NCBI RefSeq assembly: GCF_014217605.1
Contig: NZ_CP043639.1
Location: 2,689,501-2,753,500, forward strand
Direction of reading: 5' to 3'
From: Sphingomonas sp. NBWT7
Lineage (GTDB): Bacteria > Pseudomonadota > Alphaproteobacteria > Sphingomonadales > Sphingomonadaceae
DNA: 64,000 nt
The notes under the pieces were generated by a model. That model worked only from the letters and a program-made list of their open reading frames with translations, did no database searches and was not told the origin of the DNA. Both the position numbers and the translations under genes were made by a program. Below, piece by piece: positions 15,919-25,235 of this stretch (position 1 is its first letter; each line of letters starts with the position of its first letter).

Positions 15919-17061
15919 TTATGCGGCGCAGACGATCCGGTTACGGCCTGCGGCCTTGGCACGATACAGCGCCGCGTCGGCTGCGGCGTAGAGTTGCTCG
16001 CGGCTATCGGCGGCGGTACCGACCGCGATCCCGCCCGATATCGTGACGCTGCCGATCGGCGTATCCGTCTCGCGTGAGCGGAACCGGCGCGCGGCGACCG
16101 CGCTGCGCGCAGCGTCGACCAGCGTGATCGCCGCGTCGCGATCGCCACCGACGATCAGCATCGCGAATTCCTCACCGCCGTAGCGCGCGACGAGTGTGCC
16201 TTCCGTCTCGGCGGCGAGCGTCTGCCCGATCGCGCGCAGCACGCGATCGCCCACGGCATGTCCGAAATCGTCGTTCACGCGCTTGAAGTGATCGATATCG
16301 CACACCGCGATTGCGACCGGCGTGTCGGGGGCGAGCGCGGCAAACGCCTCGTCGAACGCGCGCCGGTTGGCGAGATCGGTCAGCGGATCGCGCCGGGCGC
16401 TGCCACGCGCCTCGTCCAGCGCGTCGCGCAGCACGTCGGCCTCGCGCTCGGCATTGGCGAGCCGCTGCTCGGCATCGCGCACGCGGCCGATCATCGCGGT
16501 CGTGAGCTCGGCGATCTGGTCGATCCCGGTCAGCGGATCGTGCCCGCGCATCGCCGCCGCGCTGGCTGCAAGATCGCGCCCGAAGCCGCTCGTTTCGGCG
16601 TGGATCGATCGCACGGTGTCGGAGAAGCCGGCAACCTGCGCCTCGGTGCGCGCGAGTAGCGCGTCGGACGCGGCGCGGGCCGGATCGGTATCGGTCGAGG
16701 CGGCCGGCGGTGTTGGGGGGGCGACGATCGCCAGCCGCGGCGGCCGGCTCGCGACCGGCGCACCGGCGACCGGCGTGCCGCCGAGCGCCGCAATATCCTG
16801 GCCGGTGATCCGCACGCCCCCGTCGGTCAGCCGGGCGACGCGCTGCGCGAGCGCGCCACTCGGCTCGCTCAACATCTCATAGACGAAGGCATAGTGCGAC
16901 GGTTCGGAGCTCAACCGGTGATCGGCGAGGAACCTGCCGATCGCGTCGAATAGATCGAGCGGCTCTATCCCCGCTGCGCTGTTCGAAATCGCCTGCACCG
17001 TCCGCCCCGCTGCTCGCAGCACCCCGATGATGCCCCGCCCCGCTCCGGCTGTATGCGGCAA
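15919..17061 (-). CDS. GGDEF domain protein (diguanylate cyclase)
   Basis: A protein of up to 380 residues that should make cyclic di-GMP from GTP. The C-terminal GGDEF domain (about 223-380) has DPLTDLANRRAFDEAF, the metal-binding DIDHFKRVND and the active-site RYGGEEF (GGEEF at 295-299). The usual inhibitory RxxD site a few residues before it is absent (AETE there), so product feedback is probably lost. The N-terminal 200 residues are helical with a coiled-coil stretch (AEQRLANAEREADVLRDAL) and no membrane helix. The start is uncertain: TTG 17061 has little spacing to its purine run, and internal GTG codons near residues 14 and 22 are alternatives. Confidence 0.85.
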   Translation of the reverse strand: MPHTAGAGRGIIGVLRAAGRTVQAISNSAAGIEPLDLFDAIGRFLADHRLSSEPSHYAFVYEMLSEPSGALAQRVARLTDGGVRITGQDIAALGGTPVAGAPVASRPPRLAIVAPPTPPAASTDTDPARAASDALLARTEAQVAGFSDTVRSIHAETSGFGRDLAASAAAMRGHDPLTGIDQIAELTTAMIGRVRDAEQRLANAEREADVLRDALDEARGSARRDPLTDLANRRAFDEAFAALAPDTPVAIAVCDIDHFKRVNDDFGHAVGDRVLRAIGQTLAAETEGTLVARYGGEEFAMLIVGGDRDAAITLVDAARSAVAARRFRSRETDTPIGSVTISGGIAVGTAADSREQLYAAADAALYRAKAAGRNRIVCAA

Positions 17062-17095
17062 CCTCTAAGATTGCGTTGCCGGCGAGCAGCGCGGA

Positions 17096-17635
17096 TCAGG
17101 AAGACTTGAGGCGCCGCACCGCCGCCAGCGTCAGCGCAACGTGTTGATCCGCCGCCAGTTCGCTGTGAACGAAGTTGATCCGCCCATCGCGCGTGATGAC
17201 GTAGCTGGTACGATTGGTTGCGTCGCGCCCCTTTATTTGCCGCCCGAGCGCGACATCGTAGCCGGCGACGACGCGCGGCCCGGCGCTCGCCACCGCGAAC
17301 TTGCCGGCGCATTCGGTCGCAGAGAACTTGACGAGATCGTCGACCGGATCGGCCGACAGCCCGATCACCGTTGCGCCCGCGGCGCGGAAATTGGCGATGT
17401 TCTCGGCAAAGGCGCGCGCTTCGGCGTTGCAGCCGGCGGTGAAGGCGGCGGGGAAGAAGTACAGCACCACCGGGCCCTTCTTGAGCTGCTGCGCGAGGTT
17501 CACCGTCACGACCTTGCCCGCCACCGCGCCGCGCGTCGTGAAGTCGGGCGCCTTGGCACCGACGGCGAGCGTCGCGGCGGCCGGCGCGGCAAACGCGAGC
17601 GAAACGGCGGCGGCGGCAGCGAGGATGTGACGCAT
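17096..17635 (-). CDS. Exported peroxiredoxin (AhpC/TSA, Bcp-like)
   Basis: A 179-residue thiol peroxidase with a Sec signal peptide (hydrophobic residues 4-20, AAPAAA cleavage region). The thioredoxin fold has the peroxidatic site as FFPAAFTAGCNAEARAF with Cys69; the usual P-x-x-x-T-x-x-C is kept in the form PAAFTAGC. A second Cys at 109 could resolve the sulfenic acid. The substrate would be peroxide in the periplasm with an unknown reductant. It lies 66 bases from the divergent HisN gene. Confidence is high for family, moderate for location. Confidence 0.87.
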   Translation of the reverse strand: MRHILAAAAAVSLAFAAPAAATLAVGAKAPDFTTRGAVAGKVVTVNLAQQLKKGPVVLYFFPAAFTAGCNAEARAFAENIANFRAAGATVIGLSADPVDDLVKFSATECAGKFAVASAGPRVVAGYDVALGRQIKGRDATNRTSYVITRDGRINFVHSELAADQHVALTLAAVRRLKSS

Positions 17636-17700
17636 GGATCGGATCTCCCGGATGACGCTTGATCCTAGCCGTTCGCGTGAGGCTGCGATAGGGCGAGCGG

Positions 17701-18534
17701 ATGCCGATCCGCCAAGCCGACCTCGATCTCGCCCACCGCCTCGCCGATGCGGCGGGGGAGGCGATCCGCCCCTATTTCCGCGGCGAGCTGGGCACCGAGA
17801 CCAAGGCCGATCACTCGCCCGTCACGCTGGCGGATCGCGCCGCAGAGGCCGCGATGCGCCGCATCCTCGACGCCGAGGCGCCGGGCGATGCGATCCACGG
17901 CGAGGAATATGGCGTGAAGGACGGCGTGACCGGGCGGCGCTGGGTGCTCGACCCGATCGACGGCACGCGAAGCTTTACCGTCGGCCGCGCGATCTTCGGC
18001 ACGCTGATCGCGCTGGTCGAGGACGGCTGGCCGATGCTGGGGGTGATCGACCAGCCGATCGTGCGCGAACGCTGGATCGGCGCGGCGGGGCGGCCGACGC
18101 TGTTCAACGGCGCGCCCGCGCGCACGCGGGCGTGCCGCGAGGTGGAGGGCGCGATCCTCGCCACCACCAGCCCGCATGCGTTCAACGACGACGAGGTGCC
18201 GCATTTCCTCGCCCTCGTGGCGGCGGTGTCCGGCGGGCACGCGCGGCAGGGGCCGGTCTATGGCGGCGACTGCTACAATTACGGGCTGCTCGCCAGCGGC
18301 CACCTCGACATTGTGTGCGAGGGCGGGCTGGCGCTGCACGATTTCGCTGCGCTCGCGCCGATCGTCGAGGGCGCCGGCGGGCGGATGTGCGACTGGAACG
18401 GCGATCCGCTGACCGAGGCGAGCACCGGGCAGGTGCTGGCGATCGGCGATCCGGCGCGGATGGACGAGGTGCTGGAAGCGCTCCACGCCGTCGCCGGTGG
18501 GCATGACCACGGCTCGCACACGCACGGGCACTGA
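17701..18534 (+). CDS. hisN: Histidinol-phosphatase, inositol monophosphatase type
   Basis: A 277-residue metal-dependent phosphatase of the IMPase superfamily, the type used for the histidinol-phosphate step of histidine synthesis in many alphaproteobacteria. Motifs: EEYG near 75, the metal triad in LDPIDGTRSF near 90-99, GGDCYNYG, and LALHDFAALAPIVEGAGG near 220. The last ten residues are His/Gly-rich (HDHGSHTHGH), an unusual tail that may bind metal. The stretch between this gene and the convergent AsmA gene is short. Other inositol-phosphatase substrates cannot be excluded. Confidence 0.82.
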   Translation: MPIRQADLDLAHRLADAAGEAIRPYFRGELGTETKADHSPVTLADRAAEAAMRRILDAEAPGDAIHGEEYGVKDGVTGRRWVLDPIDGTRSFTVGRAIFGTLIALVEDGWPMLGVIDQPIVRERWIGAAGRPTLFNGAPARTRACREVEGAILATTSPHAFNDDEVPHFLALVAAVSGGHARQGPVYGGDCYNYGLLASGHLDIVCEGGLALHDFAALAPIVEGAGGRMCDWNGDPLTEASTGQVLAIGDPARMDEVLEALHAVAGGHDHGSHTHGH

Positions 18535-18576
18535 TCGGCCTGTCGGTCCGCCGCCGCCGAGGCCAGCGACGGGCCT

Positions 18577-20697
18577 TTAAAAGATGCCCAGGAACTTCTT
18601 GCGCTGTTCCTTGCCCGGCTTGTCGCGGCCTTTCTCGTCCTTGGCCGTCGTCCCGCGTCCGACATCGTCGCGCGCCTCGCCCTTCGTGGTGCGCTGCGCC
18701 GCCGCGGTCGCACCGCCCAGCACCGGCCCGCAGGCCGCCGACTTGGCGTCACCCACGTCGACGAACGCGAGCACGCCCGCCAGCGGTGACGCGACCAGCG
18801 ACAGTCCGAGGCCGACGCCGGCGCGCCCGACGAGCTGCGGGCTGATGACGTCCATCGCCGGGGCGGAGAAATAGCCGCCGAGCCCAACCGGCGACTGGCC
18901 GGAAAACAGGCTGAACTTCTTCGCGTCGGCGCGCACCGCCAAGTCGATCGCCTCCGTCCGGAAGCTGAACCCACCGCGCCCGACGATGACGTTCTTGGTG
19001 GTATCGATCAGGATCGGATCGGCCGCCGCGATCCCGCCGCGGACGGTGAAGGCGATCAGCCCGCAGTTGATTTCGACCGGCTTCTTGAGCTTGCCGGCGA
19101 ACATCTTCTGCACGAACGTGCCGATATCGAGCTCGGCGAGCTGGACGTTGCGCGTCCACAGCGTGCCCTGCGGCATGACGAAGGCGATCCGGCCGCGCGC
19201 CGTGGCGAGCGAATCGGCGAACGAATCGCCGCGGCCGGCAAGCTCGACACGGCCCTTGATCGTGCCGCTCGTCCCGGCTTCCTCGACGCCCCAGCCGGCG
19301 AGCAGCCGCCCCATTGGCGTCGGCGCCAGCCGCACGTCGTAGCTGACCGCGCTCGGCCGCTGGCGCGTGTCGAACACGATGTCGGTGGCGACGTTGCCGC
19401 GCGCCATCGCGAAGCTGAGCGGCGACAGCGCCAGCCGCCCGCGCTCGAGATCGAGCGTCATCTCGACATCGGAGATCGGCACGCGGCGCGATTTGACCGC
19501 ACCGATCGACCATTTCAGATCGGCGTCGAACGCGCGCAGCTTTTCGACCGGCAGATCCGAATCGGGGATCAGTTTGCGCGGCCCCGACCCTGTCGCCGCC
19601 GCCGCCGCGACGACGCCCTGCGCCTCGACGATATCGGGATTGTAGCCGATGATCGATGCGGCATCGATGATGTCGAGGTTGCGTGTGCGGATCGTCGAAT
19701 CGAGGTGGACGCGATTGCCGTTGGTGACAGTCAGCACGCCGGCGACGTCGCTCCGCCCCACCGTGCCGCCCAGCCGGGTGAAGCGATAGACCTCACCGTC
19801 CTTCACCATCTGCGAGCGGATGGCGTAGCGCCGCGTGTCGGGCATGACGACGCCGATGATGCCGAGCAGTTCGGCGAGGTTGCGCCCGCGCGCGCGGGTC
19901 GCCAGCGGCACGTTCTCGATCTCGGCGATCGACGGCAGCGTGCCCGAGACGTCGACGACGTTATTCGCCGCCCAGGCGCGCGCGACGAGTTCGTTCCTGC
20001 CGCGATTCGCCGTCGCGTCGGGGGACAGTAACTGCGCGGTGACGCGGAACGGCGTTTCGCGGATCATCCCCGTGCCATTGACGCCGACCGCGTGGCCGAT
20101 GCGCGCATCCTGCGAGCGGATGTCGTCGACCTTGAGGTTCGCCAGTACGCGCATCCGCGGATCGAGATACCGCACCGTGGTGCCGCGCACCGTCGCCACG
20201 TCGATGCGGGGAAATTCGAGCCGCTTGCCGCCCTTTTTCTCGCTGAACGTCCAGCTGTTGCGCGTGTGCTCGCGGTTCCACTCGAGGTCGACCGCGCCGT
20301 TAACGAGATCGAGCCAGTAGAGCCGGCGCTTGCCGAAGATGAGCGACAGCGGCGCGATACGTGTGTCGAGCCGGTCGGCGCGGAACAGATAGCGCTGCGT
20401 CGCCCAGGCGGGATTGGCGATGGTGAAGCGCTCGGCGTAGAATTTGATCCGCCACGGCGCGAAATACAGCTGGAAATCGCCGCCGACCTTGACCTCGCGG
20501 TTGGTCAGCCGGCCGACGATCGTCTCGAACGGCCCCTTCAGGAAGCGTCCCTTGGTGATGTACAGGACGAGCCAGATCAGAGCCGGCACCGCCAGGATCG
20601 CAAGAATCGTGTTGCGGATCCGCCGCCGGCGCTGCCGACGACGATCTTCCGCTCCGGACGACGCCGGCTGCTCGTTACGCTGAGTCGCCATGTCCAT
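18577..20697 (-). CDS. AsmA family protein
   Basis: A 706-residue inner-membrane-anchored protein. One transmembrane helix (NTILAILAVPALIWLVLY, about 29-46) is followed by the AsmA N-terminal domain with GRLTNREVKVGGDF, then a long beta-rich periplasmic part and the AsmA C-terminal domain with FVMPQGTLWTRNVQLAELDIG and the late hydrophobic segment near VVASPLAGVLAFVDVG. The tail is charged and Lys-rich. AsmA proteins form bridge-like chains that move phospholipid or affect outer-membrane assembly. ATG 20697 (MDMATQ) or 20691 are both possible starts; upstream sequence loses family character. Confidence 0.85.
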   Translation of the reverse strand: MDMATQRNEQPASSGAEDRRRQRRRRIRNTILAILAVPALIWLVLYITKGRFLKGPFETIVGRLTNREVKVGGDFQLYFAPWRIKFYAERFTIANPAWATQRYLFRADRLDTRIAPLSLIFGKRRLYWLDLVNGAVDLEWNREHTRNSWTFSEKKGGKRLEFPRIDVATVRGTTVRYLDPRMRVLANLKVDDIRSQDARIGHAVGVNGTGMIRETPFRVTAQLLSPDATANRGRNELVARAWAANNVVDVSGTLPSIAEIENVPLATRARGRNLAELLGIIGVVMPDTRRYAIRSQMVKDGEVYRFTRLGGTVGRSDVAGVLTVTNGNRVHLDSTIRTRNLDIIDAASIIGYNPDIVEAQGVVAAAAATGSGPRKLIPDSDLPVEKLRAFDADLKWSIGAVKSRRVPISDVEMTLDLERGRLALSPLSFAMARGNVATDIVFDTRQRPSAVSYDVRLAPTPMGRLLAGWGVEEAGTSGTIKGRVELAGRGDSFADSLATARGRIAFVMPQGTLWTRNVQLAELDIGTFVQKMFAGKLKKPVEINCGLIAFTVRGGIAAADPILIDTTKNVIVGRGGFSFRTEAIDLAVRADAKKFSLFSGQSPVGLGGYFSAPAMDVISPQLVGRAGVGLGLSLVASPLAGVLAFVDVGDAKSAACGPVLGGATAAAQRTTKGEARDDVGRGTTAKDEKGRDKPGKEQRKKFLGIF

Positions 20698-20728
20698 GTC
20701 GCACGCAATCGTTCGGCGCGGGCATTGG

Positions 20729-20757
20729 TTGCATTTGCCGTGCGGCATCGCTACAGG
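20729..20757 (+). promoter_or_regulatory. Sigma-70-type promoter for rpmI-rplT
   Basis: TTGCAT and TACAGG are separated by exactly 17 bases, placing the transcription start about 85 bases before rpmI. The leader between them has several GC stems. Plausible main promoter for the ribosomal protein genes. Confidence 0.4.
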
Positions 20758-20847
20758 GCCGCGCTTCTCCAAGCGAGGTGATACGAACCGCCCGGCCATC
20801 AGGGCTGCCGCGGCGGTTCCAGTCTCGCTCGATACGAAAGGACCAAA

Positions 20848-21051
20848 ATGCCCAAGCTCAAGACCAAGAGCGGCGTGAAGAAGCGCTTCAAGCTCACCGC
20901 AACCGGCCTGTTGAAGCACGGCGTCGCCGGCAAGCGCCACCGCCTGCTGCACCACACCGGCAAGTACATCCGCCAGAACCGCGGCACCAAGGTGCTGTCG
21001 AAGGCCGACACCGCGACGGTGAAGGCCTGGGCCCCCTACGGCCTGCGTTGA
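20848..21051 (+). CDS. rpmI: Ribosomal protein L35
   Basis: A 67-residue basic protein of the large ribosomal subunit. MPKLKTKSGVKKRFKLTATG and the HRLLHHTGKYIRQNRGTKVLS segment are the L35 signature, and the length is standard. GAAAGGACC precedes the ATG. It lies 17 bases before rplT, the conserved L35-L20 pair; infC is not directly upstream, which is usual for this order in many sphingomonads. Confidence 0.97.
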   Translation: MPKLKTKSGVKKRFKLTATGLLKHGVAGKRHRLLHHTGKYIRQNRGTKVLSKADTATVKAWAPYGLR

Positions 21052-21068
21052 GCGAGAGGAGTTAAGAC

Positions 21069-21440
21069 ATGGCACGCGTCAAGCGGGGCGTAACCACTCG
21101 CGCCAAGCACAAGAACATTCTGGAACAGGCCAAGGGTTACCGCGGCCGTCGCAAGAACACGATCCGCGTCGCGCGGCAGGCGGTCGAAAAGGCCGGCCAG
21201 TACGCCTATCGCGATCGCAAGGTGAAGAAGCGCACCTTCCGCGGCCTGTGGATCCAGCGCATCAACGCCGGCGTCCGCGCGGAGGGGCTGTCGTACAGCC
21301 AGTTCATGCACGGGCTGAAGCTCGCCGGGATCGAACTCGACCGCAAGGTGCTCGCCGACATCGCGATGCACGAGGGCGCGGCGTTTACCGCACTCGTCGC
21401 TCAGGCGAAGAACGCGCTGCCGGCCGCAGCGACCGCCTGA
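21069..21440 (+). CDS. rplT: Ribosomal protein L20
   Basis: A 123-residue 23S-rRNA-binding protein needed early in 50S assembly. [20 protein letters not shown] and [21 protein letters not shown] are the L20 signature, followed by [28 protein letters not shown] precedes the ATG. Length and ends match the family. It is followed by the pheS leader. Confidence 0.97.
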   Translation: MARVKRGVTTRAKHKNILEQAKGYRGRRKNTIRVARQAVEKAGQYAYRDRKVKKRTFRGLWIQRINAGVRAEGLSYSQFMHGLKLAGIELDRKVLADIAMHEGAAFTALVAQAKNALPAAATA

Positions 21441-21537
21441 TCTAGCACCAGCTGGATCAGGCCTTCGCCAGGCCGGGCAGCGGAGCAGCGCAGCTGTTCC
21501 GTCTGACGGCGTGGCGGTTCAGACCTGAAGCGACACG

Positions 21538-21567
21538 AAGGGCGTGGGTGGCGACACCCGCGCCCTT
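21538..21567 (+). terminator. Strong hairpin ahead of pheS (attenuator or rplT terminator)
   Basis: AAGGGCG-T-GGGTG, loop GCGA (a GNRA tetraloop), CACCC-G-CGCCCTT make a 13-bp stem with one T-G wobble, followed by TTTGCG with only a short T-run. It sits 98 bases after rplT and 57 before pheS. It could end the ribosomal transcript or act as an attenuator of pheST; no Phe-rich leader peptide was found between rplT and the stem. Confidence 0.5.
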
Positions 21568-21624
21568 TGCGTGTCCGGCGCCTTCGCAGCTAAAGCGCCC
21601 CAACAACCCGCACGGGCGAGACCG

Positions 21625-22731
21625 ATGACCGACATTGACGACCTGAAAACGCATCTGCTGACCGCGATCGAGGCCGCGGCGGGGCTCGAAGCGCTGGAAA
21701 CCGTGCGCGTCGACGCGCTGGGCAAGCAGGGCCGCGTCACCGCGCTGCTGAAGTCGATGGGCGGGCTCAGCCCCGAGGAGCGTCAGGTGAAGGGCCCCGC
21801 GATTCACGGCCTGCGCGAGGCGGTGACCAATGCCATTGCCAACCGCAAGACTACGCTGGAGGCCGCCGCGCTGGAGGCGAAGCTCGCCGCCGAGCGGATC
21901 GACATGACGCTGCCGGTCGACGCGCCGCTCGCCGGCACGATCCACCCGGTCAGCCAGGTGATGGACGAACTGGCGGAGATCTTCGCCGATCTCGGCTTCG
22001 CGGTCGCCACCGGTCCGGAGATGGAGACCGACTGGCACAATTTCACCGCGCTCAACATTCCGGAAACCCATCCGGCGCGCGCAATGCACGACACCTTCTA
22101 TCTCGCCGGCGATCATGTGCCCGAGGACCGTGAGCGCCCGCGTCTGCTGCGCACCCACACGTCGCCGGTGCAGATCCGCACCATGCTGGCGAACAAGCCG
22201 CCGATCCGAATCATCGCGCCCGGCCGCACCTATCGCAGCGACAGCGACGCGACGCACACGCCGATGTTCCACCAGGTCGAGGGCCTCGTGATCGACAAGG
22301 GCATCACCATGGGTCACCTGAAGTGGACGCTGGAGACGTTCCTGAAGGCGTTCTTCGAGCGTGACGACATCGTGCTTCGTTTGCGCCCGAGCTATTTCCC
22401 CTTCACCGAACCTTCGGCGGAGGTCGACGTCGGCTACACGCTGCAAAAGGGCAAGCGCGTGATTGGCGGCGGTGGTGACGTGCCCAACGGCGGCTGGATG
22501 GAAGTGCTGGGCAGCGGCATGGTCCACCCCAAGGTGATCGCCGCCTGCGGACTCGATCCCGACGAATGGCAGGGCTTTGCCTTCGGCTGCGGCATCGATC
22601 GCCTCGCCATGCTGAAATACGGCATGGACGATCTGCGCGCCTTCTTCGACGGCGATATCCGCTGGCTCAAGCATTATGGCTTCTCCGCCCTCGACGTCCC
22701 GACGCTGTCGGGCGGCGTCGGCGCGGCGTGA
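21625..22731 (+). CDS. pheS: Phenylalanyl-tRNA synthetase alpha chain
   Basis: A 368-residue class II aminoacyl-tRNA synthetase catalytic subunit. The helical N-terminal tRNA-binding arm covers residues 1-90. Motif 2 shows as [21 protein letters not shown], the Phe pocket contains [12 protein letters not shown], and motif 3 lies in [17 protein letters not shown]. It pairs with PheT as a (alpha-beta)2 tetramer. ATG 21625 gives the expected N-terminus; the upstream in-frame extension covers the leader hairpin and is not coding. pheT follows after 13 bases. Confidence 0.97.
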   Translation: MTDIDDLKTHLLTAIEAAAGLEALETVRVDALGKQGRVTALLKSMGGLSPEERQVKGPAIHGLREAVTNAIANRKTTLEAAALEAKLAAERIDMTLPVDAPLAGTIHPVSQVMDELAEIFADLGFAVATGPEMETDWHNFTALNIPETHPARAMHDTFYLAGDHVPEDRERPRLLRTHTSPVQIRTMLANKPPIRIIAPGRTYRSDSDATHTPMFHQVEGLVIDKGITMGHLKWTLETFLKAFFERDDIVLRLRPSYFPFTEPSAEVDVGYTLQKGKRVIGGGGDVPNGGWMEVLGSGMVHPKVIAACGLDPDEWQGFAFGCGIDRLAMLKYGMDDLRAFFDGDIRWLKHYGFSALDVPTLSGGVGAA

Positions 22732-22744
22732 TCGGACGACTGAG

Positions 22745-25111
22745 ATGAAATTCACGCTTTCCTGGCTCAAGGACCACCTCGACACCGCGGCGTCGCTGGA
22801 CGAGATCCTCGTTGGCCTCACCCGCATCGGCCTTGAGGTCGAAGGGGTCGAGAACCCCGGCGAGAAGCTCGCCGCCTTCCGCATCGCCAAGGTGCTGACT
22901 GCCGAGCGCCACCCACAGGCGGACAAGCTTCAGGTGCTGTCGGTCGACGCGGGTGGCGATGTGAACGGAGGGGGGCCGCTCCAAGTCGTGTGCGGCGCGC
23001 CCAACGCGCGCGCGGGCCTCGTCGGCGTGTTCGGCATGCCCGGCGCGACGGTGCCGGCGAACGGCATGGTGCTGAAGGTCGCGGCGATCCGCGGCGTCGA
23101 ATCGAACGGCATGATGTGCTCCACGCGCGAGCTGGAGCTGGGCGACGATCACGACGGCATCATCGAACTGGCCGCCGATGCGCCGGTCGGCGACGTCTAC
23201 GCCGAATGGGCGGGCCTCAACGATCCTGTCATCGACGTGTCGATCACGCCCAACCGGCAGGATTGCATGGGCGTGCGCGGCATCGCGCGCGATCTTGCGG
23301 CCGCCGGCCTCGGCGCGCTGAAGCCGCTGACGGTCGAGCCGGTTGCGGGCGAAGGCCCCGGTCCCGATGTGCGCACCGACGATCCCGCCGGCTGCCCCGC
23401 CTTCTTCGCGCAGGGCGTCAACGGCGCCAGCAACGGCGCATCGCCCGAGTGGCTGGCGAAGCGGCTGCGCGCGATCGGTCAGAAGCCGATCTCGGCGCTG
23501 GTCGACGTCACCAATTACGTCACCGTCGACCTCGGCCGCCCGCTGCACGTCTATGACAAGGCGAAGCTGTCCGGCGGCCTCGTCGCGCGCAAGGCGACGA
23601 CGGGCGAGACGGTGCTCGCGCTCAACGGCAAGACCTACCCGCTCGACGAAACGATGACGGTCATCGCCGACGACGCGCACGTTCACGACATCGGCGGCAT
23701 CATGGGCGGCGAGGAATCGGGCGTGTCGGACACGACCACCGACGTCGTTATCGAATGCGCCTATTTCGATCCCGAGCATATCGCCCGCACCGGTCAGAAG
23801 CTGATGCTGACCAGCGATGCGCGCCAGCGGTTCGAGCGCGGCGTCGACCCGGCGTTTCTGGACGATGGCCTCGCGATCGCCACCCGCCTCGTGCTCGACC
23901 TGTGCGGTGGCCAGCCGACCGGCATCACCCGCGCGGGTGAGCCGCCGCTCGGCACGCGCAGCTATGCCTATGATCCGGCCCGCGCCGAAACGCTCGGCGG
24001 CCTTGCCGTCGCGCCGGAACGGCAGCGCGCGATCCTGACCTCGCTCGGCTTCAGCATCAGCGACGATTGGCAGGTCACCCCGCCCACCTGGCGCCGCGAT
24101 GTGGACGGCCCGGCCGATCTGGTCGAGGAAGTGATCCGCATCGAGGGCATCGATAACGTCCCCTCGGTGCCGCTGCCGCGCGCGCCGGGTGTCGCGACGC
24201 CGACCGCCACGCCGGAGCAGAAGCTGGAACGCCGCGTCCGCCGCGCCGCCGCCGCACGCGGCCTCGACGAGGCGGTGACGTGGAGCTTCATCGCGGAGCC
24301 CGAAGCCGCGCCGTTCGGTGGTGGTGCCTTCACGCTCGCCAATCCGATCAGCGAAGACCTGAAGGTCATGCGCCCGTCGCTGCTGCCCGGCCTTCTCTCG
24401 GCAGCCGCGCGCAACGTGCGGCGCGGGGCCGGCACGATCCGGCTGTTCGAGATCGGCCGCCGCTATCTCGCCGACAAGGAGCGCCCGACGCTCAGCCTGA
24501 TCCTCGCCGGTGATCGCCGCGCGCGGCACTGGCAGACGGGCAAGGCGCAGGGCTTCGATGCGTTCGATGCCAAGACCGAGGCGCTGGCGCTGCTCGCCGC
24601 GGCCGGCGCGCCGGTCGACAACCTGCAGGTGTTCGGCGAAGCCGGTGACGCATGGCACCCCGGTCAGTCGGGCACGCTGCGGCTGGGGCCCAAGACGGTG
24701 CTCGCCGCCTTCGGCATCCTCCACCCCAACGTCACCCGCGCGTTCGATCTCGACGCCGGCGTCGCCGCAGTGGAGCTGTATCTCGATGCGATTCCCGGGA
24801 AGCGGTCGGCTGGCTTCATGCGCCCGGCCTATACGCCGCCCGCGCTCCAGGCCGTCCGCCGCGACTTCGCCTTCCTCGTCCCCGATGGCGTCGCTGCCGA
24901 TGCACTGGCGCGTGCGGTAAAGGGCGCGGACAAGGCAGCGATCGTGTCCGCCCGTGTGTTCGACGTCTTCACCAAGGACGGCGAAACCTCGATGGCGGTC
25001 GAGGTGGTGCTTCAGCCGGGCGAAAAGGCGTTCGTCGAGGCCGAGCTGAAGGCGATCGCCGACAAGGTCGTCGCCGCCGCCGCCAAGCTGGGTGCCTCGC
25101 TGCGCGGCTAA
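22745..25111 (+). CDS. pheT: Phenylalanyl-tRNA synthetase beta chain
   Basis: A 788-residue subunit. MKFTLSWLKDHLDT starts it, followed by the tRNA-binding EMAP/OB domain (about 40-150, with ADKLQVLSVDAG), B3/B4 editing domains (SITPNRQDCMGVRGIARDLA), B5 (GITRAG to GIDNVPS) and the C-terminal anticodon-binding FDX-ACB domain ending FVEAELKAIADKVV. The editing site hydrolyses Tyr-tRNA(Phe). Length is typical. The TGA of pheS is 13 bases upstream, with GACTGAGATG around the start. Confidence 0.97.
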   Translation: MKFTLSWLKDHLDTAASLDEILVGLTRIGLEVEGVENPGEKLAAFRIAKVLTAERHPQADKLQVLSVDAGGDVNGGGPLQVVCGAPNARAGLVGVFGMPGATVPANGMVLKVAAIRGVESNGMMCSTRELELGDDHDGIIELAADAPVGDVYAEWAGLNDPVIDVSITPNRQDCMGVRGIARDLAAAGLGALKPLTVEPVAGEGPGPDVRTDDPAGCPAFFAQGVNGASNGASPEWLAKRLRAIGQKPISALVDVTNYVTVDLGRPLHVYDKAKLSGGLVARKATTGETVLALNGKTYPLDETMTVIADDAHVHDIGGIMGGEESGVSDTTTDVVIECAYFDPEHIARTGQKLMLTSDARQRFERGVDPAFLDDGLAIATRLVLDLCGGQPTGITRAGEPPLGTRSYAYDPARAETLGGLAVAPERQRAILTSLGFSISDDWQVTPPTWRRDVDGPADLVEEVIRIEGIDNVPSVPLPRAPGVATPTATPEQKLERRVRRAAAARGLDEAVTWSFIAEPEAAPFGGGAFTLANPISEDLKVMRPSLLPGLLSAAARNVRRGAGTIRLFEIGRRYLADKERPTLSLILAGDRRARHWQTGKAQGFDAFDAKTEALALLAAAGAPVDNLQVFGEAGDAWHPGQSGTLRLGPKTVLAAFGILHPNVTRAFDLDAGVAAVELYLDAIPGKRSAGFMRPAYTPPALQAVRRDFAFLVPDGVAADALARAVKGADKAAIVSARVFDVFTKDGETSMAVEVVLQPGEKAFVEAELKAIADKVVAAAAKLGASLRG

Positions 25112-25117
25112 CCACCA

Positions 25118-25205
25118 CCCCCGTTCGGCCTGAGCCTGTCGAAGGGCGTGTCACAAAGCGCAACACTGCGTGGCACGGGCTTCGACAAGCTCAGCCAGAA
25201 CGGGG
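25118..25205. repeat. REP-like extragenic palindrome
   Basis: Two 29-base arms in inverted orientation, each with the core TGAGC-x-TGTCGAAG, are identical at 24 of 29 positions and enclose about 30 bases. CGTTCxGxCTGAGCxTGTCGAAG elements are a common intergenic repeat in sphingomonads. The element lies between pheT and the epimerase gene and could fold into a large stem that protects or ends the pheST transcript. Only this copy was noticed here. Confidence 0.7.
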
Positions 25206-25235
25206 TAGGAATGGCGCCAACATGTTGGAGGCAAA

